Notes under the pieces: model-generated
The model's input: only the letters and a program-made list of their open reading frames with translations
What the model was told of the DNA's origin: nothing
Databases searched by the model: none
Source of the DNA: an uncultured Bacteroidota bacterium
GTDB taxonomy: Bacteria; Bacteroidota; Bacteroidia; Chitinophagales; Chitinophagaceae
Assembly (NCBI GenBank): GCA_903906365.1
Contig: CAIVKC010000006.1
Coordinates: 1-59,402, forward strand
DNA: 59,402 bases
Reading direction: 5' to 3'
Shown here: piece after piece, positions 17,640-26,624 of the stretch
How the letters are laid out: the number at the start of each line of letters is the position of its first letter
Position numbering within the stretch: the first letter of the stretch is position 1
Program-made: the position numbers and the translations under genes

Positions 17640-18764
17640 CTATTTGCTGATGACTTTCAATTGTTCTTTGATGGCATGTGCACGCCTGACCAGATCCTGT
17701 TTGTCTTTTCCCAGTATGGTGACATGTCCCATCTTGCGGCCCGGCTTGGTCTGACGTTTTCCGTAAATGTGGACGAAGACATTGTCCATGGACAGGACTT
17801 TTTCCAGCCCTTCATAGTGGGCTTCCCCACTGTATCCCGGCTCTCCCAGCAGGTTAACGATGGCTGCCGGCAGAATGGGGGAGGTATTGCCCAGCGGATA
17901 GCCCAGCATGACGCGCCATAACATGTCGAACTGGGAACTGTAATTGCCCTCAATGCTGTGGTGGCCGCTGTTGTGAACCCGGGGTGCCGTCTCATTGACA
18001 TATACCTCCTGGTTTTTATCTACAAAAAGCTCCACTGCAAAAATCCCCGGGCTTTTAAGTTCCCTGACCACTTTTAACGCAATGGCTTCGGTCTTCCAGA
18101 GGGTTTTTTCAGGCATTTCGGCCGGGCTGATCTGGTAATCCAGCAGGTTCAGGTCTGCCAGAAAGGCCATGTCCACAGGAGGGTAAATGGCGGCTTCCCC
18201 CTTTTGGTTAATAGCGATGATCACCGCGATTTCCTTATGTATATCCACCATTTTTTCCAGGACCCCCGGGGCATCAAACCCTTTTTTCATATCATCGGCC
18301 GTATGCATGACCTGCACGCCCCTCCCGTCGTAACCGCCACTGCCCAGTTTATGGACGGCGGGAAGGAAACCGGAATGCCCAAATATTTGCTGGAGGTTCT
18401 CCGTGACAAGGAAATCAGCGGTGGGAATCTGGTGTTCTTTATAAAATTGCTTCTGGAGAATCTTGTTTTTGATGATTTTCAGGGCGGATGGTTTGGGGAA
18501 AATCTGCACATTTTCTTTTTCCAGCTGCCAGAGGGCCTCCTCGTTGACAGATTCGATTTCAATGGTGATAGCGTCCAGCCCCTTTCCAAAATTATATACC
18601 TCCTCATAATTGCGGATGTCACCTTTTATGAAGTGATGGCATAGATGAGCCGCAGGACATTGTTCATCATTTTCCATCACATAGGTCTCCACCGGGTAAT
18701 TGGCAGCGGCCTGCAACAGCATCCTTCCCAACTGGCCTCCCCCGAGTATTCCGACTTTTCTCAT
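17640..18764 (-). CDS. purK: 5-(carboxyamino)imidazole ribonucleotide synthase PurK
   Basis: 374 residues, an ATP-grasp enzyme that carboxylates AIR with ATP and bicarbonate to give N5-CAIR for PurE. The start was placed at MRKVGILGGGQLGRM, the standard PurK N-terminus; the frame runs 22 codons further upstream, but that extension has no homology-like content. The GSGGYDGRGV loop, the AVELFVD segment and NETAPRVHNSGHH are clear ATP-grasp/PurK marks. It precedes purE in the same direction. A TTGTTA-T-TAACAA palindrome lies about 100 nt upstream of its start, in the region shared with hppD. Confidence 0.95.
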   Translation of the reverse strand: MRKVGILGGGQLGRMLLQAAANYPVETYVMENDEQCPAAHLCHHFIKGDIRNYEEVYNFGKGLDAITIEIESVNEEALWQLEKENVQIFPKPSALKIIKNKILQKQFYKEHQIPTADFLVTENLQQIFGHSGFLPAVHKLGSGGYDGRGVQVMHTADDMKKGFDAPGVLEKMVDIHKEIAVIIAINQKGEAAIYPPVDMAFLADLNLLDYQISPAEMPEKTLWKTEAIALKVVRELKSPGIFAVELFVDKNQEVYVNETAPRVHNSGHHSIEGNYSSQFDMLWRVMLGYPLGNTSPILPAAIVNLLGEPGYSGEAHYEGLEKVLSMDNVFVHIYGKRQTKPGRKMGHVTILGKDKQDLVRRAHAIKEQLKVISK

Positions 18765-19140
18765 GCTTGCTTTTTGGACGTGAAGATAATAAACAGCCGG
18801 CAAATGGATGGCCTGAAACCGCGGGGTCACTTCGTTTTTTTAACATCAAAGACACAGGTGGAAGTGTTGTTATTAACAATAAGTGCTTTATCTTTAGAAC
18901 AGAAAATGATACCCGATTACCCGCATAAAGTTTTTGGTGATAAACGCTCCTGCTATTGCCTGCTCATGGAAGCATTGGCCATGGATGCTGTCCGTTAAAT
19001 TCCTGCACTACTGACAAAGTGGGCAAAAGCCCCGTATTTTTTTTTGAGTCTGCCTGTTCCTTGCCATGTGAACAGCGCTCCGGTTGGCTGACATTTCAGC
19101 TGGCCCCCATTCATTCAAACCATTCAAATCAGCTTCAGAC
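18765..19140. other. Divergent purK/hppD intergenic region
   Basis: A 376-nt spacer between two divergent genes. It holds the 13-nt palindrome at 18867-18879 and a TATCTTTA sequence (18889-18896) resembling a -7 element for the plus strand. Otherwise I see no gene, RNA fold or terminator in it. Confidence 0.5.
18867..18879. promoter_or_regulatory. Candidate operator palindrome TTGTTA-T-TAACAA
   Basis: A perfect 6-bp inverted repeat with a 1-nt centre in the divergent purK/hppD spacer, 9 nt before a TATCTTTA element. The shape suits a dimeric regulator, but nothing identifies one. A+T-rich palindromes also occur by chance. Confidence 0.3.
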
Positions 19141-20271
19141 ATGTCTACCTTAACCATTCCGGGAACAGCCAAAGAAACCCAAACCGATTTTTTGCCCCTG
19201 CAGGGGACCGATTACGTGGAATTCTATGTCGGCAATGCCAAACAGGCAGCCCATTTCTATAAGTCAGCCTTTGGCTTCCAGTCCCTGGCCTATGCCGGCC
19301 CCCAGACCGGTGTAAGGGACCGGGTGAGCTATGTGGTACGGCAAAACAAGGTGACCCTGGTATTTACCACGGCCCTGCGCACGGGTAATGCCATAGCAGA
19401 CCATGTCTACCTGCATGGAGACGGGGTCAAAGTGCTGGCCCTTCGGGTAGATGATGCTGCCCTGGCCTGGGAGGAAACCACCAAACGGGGTGGTAAAAGT
19501 TATATGGAACCCGTTAAACGCTCCGACGCGGATGGGGAGGTTGTGCTGAGCGGTATATTTACCTATGGTGAAACGGTGCATGTTTTCGTGGAAAGAAACA
19601 AATATAGCGGCCCTTTTCTCCCCGGCTTTGTACGCTGGGACACGCATTATAACCCGGTGGAAACCTGCCTTTTGTACGTAGATCACTGCGTAGGTAATGT
19701 AGGATGGAATATGATGGAACCCTGGGTTCGGTATTATGAGCAGGTCATGGGATTTCGCAATATTCTCAGCTTTGATGACAAGGATATTTCCACGGAATAT
19801 TCGGCCCTGATGAGTAAGGTCATGAGCAGTGGCAACGGATTTGTCAAATTTCCCATTAATGAGCCGGCGGAGGGCAAAAAAAAATCCCAGGTGGAGGAGT
19901 TTTTGGAGTTTTTCAATGGGGAGGGGGTGCAGCATGTCGCCCTGGCCACAAACCATATTGTCGAAACGGTCAGCCGGATGAGGGATCGCGGCGTCGAATT
20001 CCTTCAGGTGCCCCCTTCCTATTATGAGGAGTTGCTCGACCGGGTGGGACCCATTGAGGAGGATATCAGGCCGCTCAGGGAACTGGGGATACTGGTAGAC
20101 AGGGACGAGGAAGGCTATTTGCTGCAGATTTTCACCAAGCCGGTGGAAGACAGGCCGACCCTGTTTTTTGAGATCATTCAGCGAAAGGGAGCCAGGAGCT
20201 TCGGAAAGGGAAACTTCAAAGCATTATTTGAAGCCATCGAACGGGAACAGGGCCTGCGGGGCAATTTGTAG
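19141..20271 (+). CDS. hppD: 4-Hydroxyphenylpyruvate dioxygenase
   Basis: 376 residues. HppD converts 4-hydroxyphenylpyruvate to homogentisate in tyrosine breakdown. Two VOC-fold halves are visible. The iron ligands are His182 (VDHCVGNV), His265 (VQHVALAT) and Glu344 (FFEIIQRKG). The C-terminal segment with GNFKALFEAIEREQ is the usual lid helix. The ATG at 19141 was chosen over an upstream in-frame start because it gives the family length. No other tyrosine-catabolic gene (homogentisate dioxygenase, fumarylacetoacetase) is adjacent. The divergent neighbour is purK. Confidence 0.95.
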   Translation: MSTLTIPGTAKETQTDFLPLQGTDYVEFYVGNAKQAAHFYKSAFGFQSLAYAGPQTGVRDRVSYVVRQNKVTLVFTTALRTGNAIADHVYLHGDGVKVLALRVDDAALAWEETTKRGGKSYMEPVKRSDADGEVVLSGIFTYGETVHVFVERNKYSGPFLPGFVRWDTHYNPVETCLLYVDHCVGNVGWNMMEPWVRYYEQVMGFRNILSFDDKDISTEYSALMSKVMSSGNGFVKFPINEPAEGKKKSQVEEFLEFFNGEGVQHVALATNHIVETVSRMRDRGVEFLQVPPSYYEELLDRVGPIEEDIRPLRELGILVDRDEEGYLLQIFTKPVEDRPTLFFEIIQRKGARSFGKGNFKALFEAIEREQGLRGNL

Positions 20272-20409
20272 GTTATTCAAGGCGTTTCTTAGGGGAAATA
20301 TGGTAATTTTAAACTTCATTTGGGGGTGGCCCAAAAGAAACTGGTGGTTAAAGTAAGTGTTATCAATTAACTTTATTCTTAATCATATCATTTTTTACAT
20401 ATATATTTC

Positions 20410-21597
20410 ATGAAAGGGAAACGATCTATATATTTAGCAGCGCTTGTTTTGATGTCCGGGTTAATGACAACCCAGCTCCTGCAGGGACAATCTTCTGCCT
20501 CCTCCTTTACTTTTATGGAATTCCAGCGCAGCATCCCCAAGGTCAGTGATATCATGAAACGCAAGGAAGATACCCTCATGAAGCAATTCCGGGATAAGGG
20601 GCTGGTATGGCCTGCCAAATTTTTATATATAAGGTCTTTTAAATACGACTCTGAACTGGAAATATGGGTAAAAAATAAAAAAGAGGATAAATTCCGTTTT
20701 TTTAAAACGTATAAAATTTGTGCGCTGGCAGGGACCCTGGGGCCCAAGCGAATGGCCGGTGACTACCAGGTTCCGGAAGGTTTTTATTATATCAATGAAT
20801 TTAACCCCAGGAGCCAGTATCATTTTGCCCTTGGTATAAATTACCCGAATGCCTCCGACCGGCTGCTGAGCGATATTTCCCAGCCGGGGGGAGATATTTA
20901 TATCCATGGCAGCTGCGTGACCACCGGTTGCATCCCCATTACGGATGACCAAATCGAAGAAGTCTATATACTGGCCGCCCATGCCAAAGACCAGGGGGAT
21001 GATTTCATACCGGTCCATATATTCCCGGTCAATTTCAAAAATCCCCGTTCCGTCGGCTACCTCAATAAATACCTGCTGAACTTTTCGGAATTTACCGGAT
21101 TTGAAAAGAGCCTTCGCAATGCCTATAATTATTTTGAAAAATTCCACCAGATTCCACCCGTCCTCATTGACGATAAAGGTGATTACCTGACCGAAGAAGT
21201 AGCCATGGCCGAGGAAATCAAGGCGGAACCCAAAATTAAAAAGAAGCCGGTACATGCCCTGCAGCCGATACGCGATGAGGACTTGGCCAAATCAGTCGAT
21301 AATTTGCCGGTCTATCCGGGTGGCAATGATGCCTTTCAGTCCTTCATCAATAAGCTGAGCGGAGAAATGGTGAAGGAACTCCAGGAGGGGCAGCGCAAAA
21401 CCTTTGTGCTGGTAGAGTATATCATCGATGAACATGGTAAAACCGTGTATGCCAGGGTAATCCGGGGAGGCAATGAGGAAATGAATGAAAAGATTGAGGC
21501 CGCTTTTCTGAACATGCCCTTATGGGATCCCGCCAAGCGTCTTGGCAAGGAAATTGGGATCAAACTCAAACAAACCATCATGGTGGGCGTAGAATAA
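20410..21597 (+). CDS. Periplasmic L,D-transpeptidase (YkuD) fused to a TonB C-terminal-like domain
   Basis: 395 residues with a signal peptide (residues 1-26, ending LLQGQ). Residues about 70-230 form a YkuD/YafK-type L,D-transpeptidase domain. The motif runs His166-Gly-Ser, then Cys174 in TTGCIPIT, the expected catalytic pair for crosslinking or anchoring on murein. After a short linker rich in Lys and Glu (about 255-285), residues about 300-395 resemble TonB_C: DNLPVYPGGNDAF, then VEYIIDEHGKTVYARVIRGG and a closing MPLWDPAKRLGK. A TonB_C domain usually contacts outer-membrane receptors, so the fusion might join the wall to an outer-membrane partner; that is inference. It stands alone and converges on aspartate kinase. 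Confidence 0.8.
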   Translation: MKGKRSIYLAALVLMSGLMTTQLLQGQSSASSFTFMEFQRSIPKVSDIMKRKEDTLMKQFRDKGLVWPAKFLYIRSFKYDSELEIWVKNKKEDKFRFFKTYKICALAGTLGPKRMAGDYQVPEGFYYINEFNPRSQYHFALGINYPNASDRLLSDISQPGGDIYIHGSCVTTGCIPITDDQIEEVYILAAHAKDQGDDFIPVHIFPVNFKNPRSVGYLNKYLLNFSEFTGFEKSLRNAYNYFEKFHQIPPVLIDDKGDYLTEEVAMAEEIKAEPKIKKKPVHALQPIRDEDLAKSVDNLPVYPGGNDAFQSFINKLSGEMVKELQEGQRKTFVLVEYIIDEHGKTVYARVIRGGNEEMNEKIEAAFLNMPLWDPAKRLGKEIGIKLKQTIMVGVE

Positions 21598-21605
21598 AGC
21601 CCTGC

Positions 21606-22868
21606 CTATTTCATCAATACCTGGACCGTTTCGGGTGACTGTTGTCTTAAGACCACCTGCTTTCCCGTGGTCAGGCGCTGCAGGGTCTCTTCCAAATAAT
21701 GCCTGATGGTAAGCAGGGTCAGCCCTTTTTCAATCTGTACATTAAAAATAGTGGCAGCTTCCAGGGCCATTTTTTCTATTTTGTCGGGCTTGTCATCCAG
21801 GCAGACCTGCAGGGTTACCGCGCCGCTCTGGATCAGATTGGGTTTTATTTTCAGGGAAGCCAGCAGCTGGTAAAGGGCCGCCGTATGGGTTTCTCCCACG
21901 AAAGAAAAATCCCTGGAGTGCAGCTTCACCAGGACCTGGTTCATTTTCAATACGATGATGGGTGGTAATCCCTTAATGCTCTTGTTATGAATGACGGTTC
22001 CGGGAAGACTTCTGTCCAGGAAACACTTGACATATAAAGGAATGCCTTTATTCTGAAGGGGTTTGATGGTTTTGGGGTGGATGACCTGCGCTCCGTAATA
22101 GGCCATCTCGATTACTTCGTCATAATTGAGCTCGCTGATCAGCCGCGCATCGGGAAATTCCTTAGGATCAGCGTTCATGACTCCTTCCACATCCTTCCAG
22201 ATGGTCTGGCTTTCGGCATCCAGCATATTGGCAAATACGGCCGCTGTATAATCGCTTCCTTCCCTTCCCAGGGTTGTGCTCTCGTTTTCATCGGTGGACC
22301 CAATAAATCCCTGCGTGATTACCAAATCAGCGGTTTCAAAAAGTGGCCCTATGACCGAACTGACCCTGGCTTGGGTGTGTTCCCAGTCGATGCTGGCATC
22401 CCTGAAATTGTCATCCGTCCGGATAATATCCCTGACATCCACCCATTTGTTTTCGATACCCATTTCATTCAGATAGGCGCTGACAATGGCCGTGGACAGG
22501 AGTTCCCCCACACATACCACCTGGTCATAATAATAATCAAACTCCCGCAGGGGGCGGTCATGCAGCAGCCATTCAATCTCGGTTAAGAAGTCCCTGATCC
22601 TGCTCTCGGCCGCCAGATAGTTTTTTACCAGCAGGTATTTGGCCATGGTCAGGTGGGTTTCCTTTACCTGCCTGAAAAGCAGGAATGCTTCTTCCTGCCT
22701 GCCCTTATAATAGGCTTCCACTACTTTTTCCAGCGCATTGGTTGTTTTTCCCATGGCGGAGATGACAACCAGCAGTTTTTCTGCCGGATAGGACCGGAGG
22801 ATCTCCGGCAAACGGGAGATGCGCTCTATATTACTCACACTCGCCCCGCCAAATTTGAAAACTTTCAT
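21606..22868 (-). CDS. Aspartate kinase (monofunctional)
   Basis: 420 residues from the start MKVFKFGGASV, the typical aspartokinase opening; the frame extends 44 codons upstream without plausible content. The kinase domain shows the VISAMGKTT loop, TTLGREGSDYTA, and WKDVEGVMNADP. Residues from about 300 carry ACT-like regulatory repeats (VLKMNQVLVKLHSRDFSF and onward), which usually sense lysine or threonine. There is no fused homoserine dehydrogenase. The gene converges on the L,D-transpeptidase gene with an 8-nt gap and is divergent from fbp. A TATATTTG -7 element lies 34 nt before its start. Confidence 0.92.
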   Translation of the reverse strand: MKVFKFGGASVSNIERISRLPEILRSYPAEKLLVVISAMGKTTNALEKVVEAYYKGRQEEAFLLFRQVKETHLTMAKYLLVKNYLAAESRIRDFLTEIEWLLHDRPLREFDYYYDQVVCVGELLSTAIVSAYLNEMGIENKWVDVRDIIRTDDNFRDASIDWEHTQARVSSVIGPLFETADLVITQGFIGSTDENESTTLGREGSDYTAAVFANMLDAESQTIWKDVEGVMNADPKEFPDARLISELNYDEVIEMAYYGAQVIHPKTIKPLQNKGIPLYVKCFLDRSLPGTVIHNKSIKGLPPIIVLKMNQVLVKLHSRDFSFVGETHTAALYQLLASLKIKPNLIQSGAVTLQVCLDDKPDKIEKMALEAATIFNVQIEKGLTLLTIRHYLEETLQRLTTGKQVVLRQQSPETVQVLMK

Positions 22869-22902
22869 ATGTGGATTATTTGAAAATACCGGAAACAGTC
22901 CG

Positions 22903-22910
22903 CAAATATA
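22903..22910 (-). promoter_or_regulatory. Putative -7 promoter element of the aspartate kinase gene
   Basis: Read on the minus strand this is TATATTTG, matching TAnnTTTG, 34 nt before the start at 22868. Confidence 0.5.
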
Positions 22911-23097
22911 GTGTAAGAAATACAGGCTTCTATGGGAATATACCGGTGCGCCGGACCGCCTGTGGGGATCCATCCAAAACCAGGCAGCGCCTCTAAGCAT
23001 GGATGTTGGGCGGCAGGCCGGGACTGGAATTTAATTCCCTGTAAAGCTTTTAATGGAAGGGCAGGAAATGATTATAAATCTCCAGGAATTATTCTCT

Positions 23098-23105
23098 TAT
23101 TTTTG
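23098..23105 (+). promoter_or_regulatory. Putative -7 promoter element of fbp
   Basis: TATTTTTG matches TAnnTTTG and lies 33 nt before the fbp start. Confidence 0.5.
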
Positions 23106-23138
23106 TTTTACGATTGCTTTACCAGACAAAAAAGCCCC

Positions 23139-24161
23139 ATGATTGTTAACAGAAAAGTGTTGACCCTGGATGAATTTACCATCCAGCAGTTGCGTGACTT
23201 TCCGCATGCTACCGGCGAACTGAGTAATCTCCTGCGTGACATTGGCCTGGCAGCCAAGCGGGTCAATGTGGAGGTCAATAAGGCGGGACTGGTGGATATC
23301 CTGGGAGACATAGGAACAGTCAACGTACAGGGGGAGGATGTAAAGAAGCTGGATGTATTTGCCAACAACCAGTTTATGGGAGTGCTGCGGCACGGCATCA
23401 GTTGCGCGGGTATCGGAAGTGAGGAACTGGAGGATGTGGTGGTCTTTGATGATGAGGTTAGTAACCAGTCCAAGTATGTATGTCTTTTTGATCCCCTGGA
23501 TGGAAGTGGTAATATTGATGTGAATGTATCGATTGGAACGATATTCGGGGTATACAGGAGGGTCAGTGAACTGGGTAAACCCTGCCGTAAGGAAGATTTT
23601 CTGCAGCCCGGTATCAAACAGGTCGCTGCAGGCTATATTATCTACGGCTCCTCCACGATGATGGTCTATGCTACCAGACGGGGAGTCAACGGCTTTACCC
23701 TGGATCCCTCCATCGGGGAATTCACCTTGAGCCACCCCCATATCCAATGTCCCCCCGATGGTAAAATTTATTCCGTAAACCATGGAAATTTTTTCAAATA
23801 TGGCCAGGGAGTAAAAAAATACATTGACCTCTGCCAGCGAAAGGGTAATCCGGAAGGAGGGCCCTACACCCAGCGATATATTGGAAGCATGGTAGCCGAT
23901 GTCCACCGCAATCTTATCAAGGGGGGTATCTTCATGTATCCTGCCACTACGGATAAACCGGGCGGGAAATTGAGGCTGCTCTATGAATGCAATCCCTTTG
24001 CCTTCATTGTGGAAGTCGCCGGCGGAAGGGCAACCAATGGGAAGGAAAGAATCCTTGATATCCAGCCTGCCAGCCTGCACCAGCGCTCCCCGTTTTTTAT
24101 CGGCAGCAAAAACATGATGGAAGAACTGGAAACCTTCCTGAAAGATAACCCAAACACCTAA
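23139..24161 (+). CDS. fbp: Fructose-1,6-bisphosphatase class 1
   Basis: 340 residues, the class 1 length. The enzyme dephosphorylates fructose-1,6-bisphosphate in gluconeogenesis. The metal-binding motif [12 protein letters not shown] lies near residue 120, and the substrate-binding [22 protein letters not shown] signature is complete. The ATG at 23139 ([13 protein letters not shown]) was preferred because the longer open frame upstream has no family content and because a -7 element lies between the two. It is followed after 9 nt by a GNAT gene. A long frame on the opposite strand (over 400 codons) is a compositional shadow. Confidence 0.95.
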   Translation: MIVNRKVLTLDEFTIQQLRDFPHATGELSNLLRDIGLAAKRVNVEVNKAGLVDILGDIGTVNVQGEDVKKLDVFANNQFMGVLRHGISCAGIGSEELEDVVVFDDEVSNQSKYVCLFDPLDGSGNIDVNVSIGTIFGVYRRVSELGKPCRKEDFLQPGIKQVAAGYIIYGSSTMMVYATRRGVNGFTLDPSIGEFTLSHPHIQCPPDGKIYSVNHGNFFKYGQGVKKYIDLCQRKGNPEGGPYTQRYIGSMVADVHRNLIKGGIFMYPATTDKPGGKLRLLYECNPFAFIVEVAGGRATNGKERILDIQPASLHQRSPFFIGSKNMMEELETFLKDNPNT

Positions 24162-24170
24162 AAGTCCCCC

Positions 24171-24626
24171 ATGGTAACCATCATTGATTTTGAAGACAGG
24201 TATGCCCCGGAATTCAAAAGACTCAACGCCGAATGGCTCATTCAGTATGACCTGATGGAGTCCCATGATCTGGAAATACTGGATAACCCCCGGGATTGGG
24301 TGCTGGACAGGGGAGGGCACATCTTCCTGGCAGTCCAGGACGGAATCGTAGTGGGTACCTCCGCCCTGATGAAGGCAGGGGAGGAGACCTTTGAACTGGT
24401 TAAAATGTCGGTATCCCCCCGGCACCAGGGACAGGGCATTTCCAAAAAGCTGCTGGAGGCCTGCCTGATAAAGGCCAGGGAACTGGGAGCCCGGAAATTA
24501 ATTCTCTTTTCCAATTCCCGGCTGCTGACAGCCCTTTCCCTGTATAGCCAGTTTGGCTTTCGTCATATCCCTGTCCTGGATTCCCCCTTTGTAACGGCTG
24601 ATGTAAAAATGGAACTGCTGCTTTGA
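24171..24626 (+). CDS. GNAT-family N-acetyltransferase
   Basis: 151 residues, a single GNAT domain. The acetyl-CoA binding motif A is VSPRHQGQGISKKLLEACL (residues about 82-100), followed by the ARKLILFSNS strand and the LYSQFGF motif B end. The substrate is unknown; small-molecule or protein N-acetylation are both possible. The N-terminal VTIIDFEDRYAPEFKRLNAEW helix is typical. It starts 9 nt after fbp, so co-transcription is likely, though no functional link is evident. Confidence 0.88.
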   Translation: MVTIIDFEDRYAPEFKRLNAEWLIQYDLMESHDLEILDNPRDWVLDRGGHIFLAVQDGIVVGTSALMKAGEETFELVKMSVSPRHQGQGISKKLLEACLIKARELGARKLILFSNSRLLTALSLYSQFGFRHIPVLDSPFVTADVKMELLL

Positions 24627-24688
24627 CATCGCCCCGTTAAACCCGCCATGGTTTTTCTCTTCCAAGATGCATAGAGCGAAAAATACCC

Positions 24689-25192
24689 ATGCGTATATTA
24701 TTTCTGTTTAGGATCTTGTTTTTATGGTTCATGCCGGCCATGCCTCCCGGTCCCGGATGGGGGGAGCGTGAAGTGCACCGGCAAGGGGCCGCCATGGACG
24801 CAAAGACGCAGTCCCAAGAGGCTATGGCCCTGGAGGTGCTGGACCTGGTAAACAGGCACCGAAAAACACTGGGTATGCCCGCTCTCAGGCTCAGTCCCAT
24901 TGAATCCTCCGTAGCCCAGAAACACAGCTCGGAGATGGCTTCGGGAAAGACCCCTTTTGGCCATGACGGGCTCCAGCAAAGAATCGATGTCATTTCCCGG
25001 CAGATAGGCCCCCTCAGCGCGGAAGCGGAAAATGTGGCTTTTGGTCCCAGGGATGCCAAATCCGTGGTGGATATGTGGTTGAAAAGCCAGTTGCACCGCG
25101 GCAATATGGAGGGAGCTTACACCCTGACTGGAATAGGGGTATCGGCGGACCGGCAGGGCCGGCTCTATTTTACCCAGATTTTTACCCGCTGA
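24689..25192 (+). CDS. Secreted CAP-domain (SCP/PR-1-like) protein
   Basis: 167 residues. A hydrophobic N-terminus (residues 2-19) suggests export. Residues about 45-165 form a CAP domain: VLDLVNRHRKTLGMPALRLSP, AQKHSSEMASG, GHDGLQQRI, AENVAFGP and VDMWLKSQLHRGNMEG, followed by TGIGVSADRQGRLYFTQIFTR. The conserved His and Glu of the CAP cavity are present. Bacterial members are linked to wall or surface functions, but a specific role is unknown. It follows the GNAT gene by 62 nt on the same strand. Confidence 0.85.
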   Translation: MRILFLFRILFLWFMPAMPPGPGWGEREVHRQGAAMDAKTQSQEAMALEVLDLVNRHRKTLGMPALRLSPIESSVAQKHSSEMASGKTPFGHDGLQQRIDVISRQIGPLSAEAENVAFGPRDAKSVVDMWLKSQLHRGNMEGAYTLTGIGVSADRQGRLYFTQIFTR

Positions 25193-25262
25193 AAATGGGA
25201 CGAGGTTAAAGTCCTGCCGAAATTATTGGCCCGCAAAAGGAACTGATGTAAATTGCCTGTCT

Positions 25263-26027
25263 ATGACCAAGCAAAGTATCATTTCCGTTAAAAACCTGAA
25301 AAAGAATTACGGGGATTTTGAAGCCGTCAAAGGCATCAGTTTTGACGTGTTCGAAGGGGAGATTTTCGGGCTGTTGGGACCCAACGGGGCCGGCAAATCC
25401 ACCACCCTGGAAATCATAGAGACCCTCCGGGAGAAGACAAGCGGGACCGTGATCGTGGACCATATTGACCTGGATAAGGGTCCCGAAGACATCAAAAAAA
25501 TCATTGGCGTTCAATTACAGACATCCGGGTATTATCCGGGCCTTAACCTAAGTGAACTGATTGGTTTGTTCGGGGGCCTGTACAACCGGGATGTTCAGCC
25601 GCTGGAACTTCTCGACAGGGTCAACCTGCGCGATAAGGCAAGGTCAAAGTACAAGGAATTGAGCGGGGGCCAGAAACAACGTTTTTCCATAGCGACCACC
25701 CTGATCAATCAGCCCAAAATCATATTCCTGGATGAACCGACCACTGGGCTTGACCCCCAGGCCAGGCGCAACCTGTGGGATCTGATCAAGGACATCCGCT
25801 CCAAGGGTACAACCGTTATCATGACCACCCATTATATGGATGAAGCCGAAGTGCTTTGTGACCGGGTCGCTATTATTGACTCCGGAAGGATCATCGCCCT
25901 GGACAGCCCCGATAAACTGATCGATAACCTGGTAGCCACCGGTTTTGAGCGGCCCCGGGAAGTGAAAAAGGCCAATCTGGAAGATGTATTCATCAAACTC
26001 ACCGGCCATGTCCTGCGCGAGGAATAG
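25263..26027 (+). CDS. ABC transporter ATP-binding protein (orphan)
   Basis: 254 residues, one ABC ATPase domain. Walker A GPNGAGKST is near residue 39, the signature LSGGQKQR near 135, and Walker B IIFLDEPTTGLD near 155. The family resembles ABC-2 type exporters (CcmA/NodI/DrrA group). After Walker B the usual long C-terminal extension is reduced to about 30 residues ending LEDVFIKLTGHVLREE. No permease gene is adjacent, so the partner must be elsewhere. The substrate is unknown. It stands between the CAP gene and the bacillithiol-transferase-like gene on the same strand. Confidence 0.9.
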   Translation: MTKQSIISVKNLKKNYGDFEAVKGISFDVFEGEIFGLLGPNGAGKSTTLEIIETLREKTSGTVIVDHIDLDKGPEDIKKIIGVQLQTSGYYPGLNLSELIGLFGGLYNRDVQPLELLDRVNLRDKARSKYKELSGGQKQRFSIATTLINQPKIIFLDEPTTGLDPQARRNLWDLIKDIRSKGTTVIMTTHYMDEAEVLCDRVAIIDSGRIIALDSPDKLIDNLVATGFERPREVKKANLEDVFIKLTGHVLREE

Positions 26028-26076
26028 CCCGACCTGTTAAATATTTTACCCTCCATTACGGATAATAAAAAAAATT

Positions 26077-26598
26077 ATGGACCAACGCTATCCCATCGGA
26101 AAATATGAGCCCCGCCCTTTTTCCGAATCCCAGAAGCACAGCTGGCTCAATGACATTAAGTTCCTTCCGCTGGCATTGGAGAATTCAATACTCAACCTCG
26201 ATGAACACCAGCTGGAAACCCCCTACCGGGAAGGCGGCTGGACGGTCAAACAATTGGTTCATCATGTGGCCGACAGTCACATGAATGCCTATACCCGCTT
26301 TAAATTGGGCCTTACAGAGGAAAATCCCACCATCCGGACCTACAATGAAAAATTGTGGGCAGAACTCGATGATGTCCGGGAACTGCCGGTCAATATCTCC
26401 GTTACCCTCCTGCATGCCCTGCACATTCGGTGGTTTGAAACGCTGGCTCATCTCAGTGAACAGCAATGGAACAGGACCATTTTACATCCCGAACATCAAA
26501 AGACCTTTACACTCTGGCATCTGCTGGGCATGTATGCATGGCATGGCAGACACCATGTGGCCCATATTAACAACCTGCGTGAAAGGATGAAATGGTAG
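26077..26598 (+). CDS. YfiT/BstA-like putative metal-dependent hydrolase (DinB fold, bacillithiol transferase family)
   Basis: 173 residues. The N-terminal RYPIGKYEP opening, VHHVADSHMNAYTRFKL (His62/63 region) and the C-terminal HGRHHVAHI (His156-x3-His160) give the three-histidine metal site of the YfiT/BstA group. These proteins use nickel or zinc to transfer bacillithiol to electrophiles in Firmicutes. Since bshC is in the same window, a bacillithiol-dependent role is reasonable. It starts 49 nt after the ABC ATPase gene and is followed almost directly by a NUDIX gene. The precise substrate cannot be stated. Confidence 0.85.
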   Translation: MDQRYPIGKYEPRPFSESQKHSWLNDIKFLPLALENSILNLDEHQLETPYREGGWTVKQLVHHVADSHMNAYTRFKLGLTEENPTIRTYNEKLWAELDDVRELPVNISVTLLHALHIRWFETLAHLSEQQWNRTILHPEHQKTFTLWHLLGMYAWHGRHHVAHINNLRERMKW

Positions 26599-26624
26599 CA
26601 TCACCCCAACAATTACACGGGAAT

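Noticed and set aside
23097-24425. Open frame of about 440 codons on the minus strand across fbp
   Set aside because: It lies antisense to a clear FBPase gene, its translation has no family motif, and such frames arise from codon bias of the sense gene.
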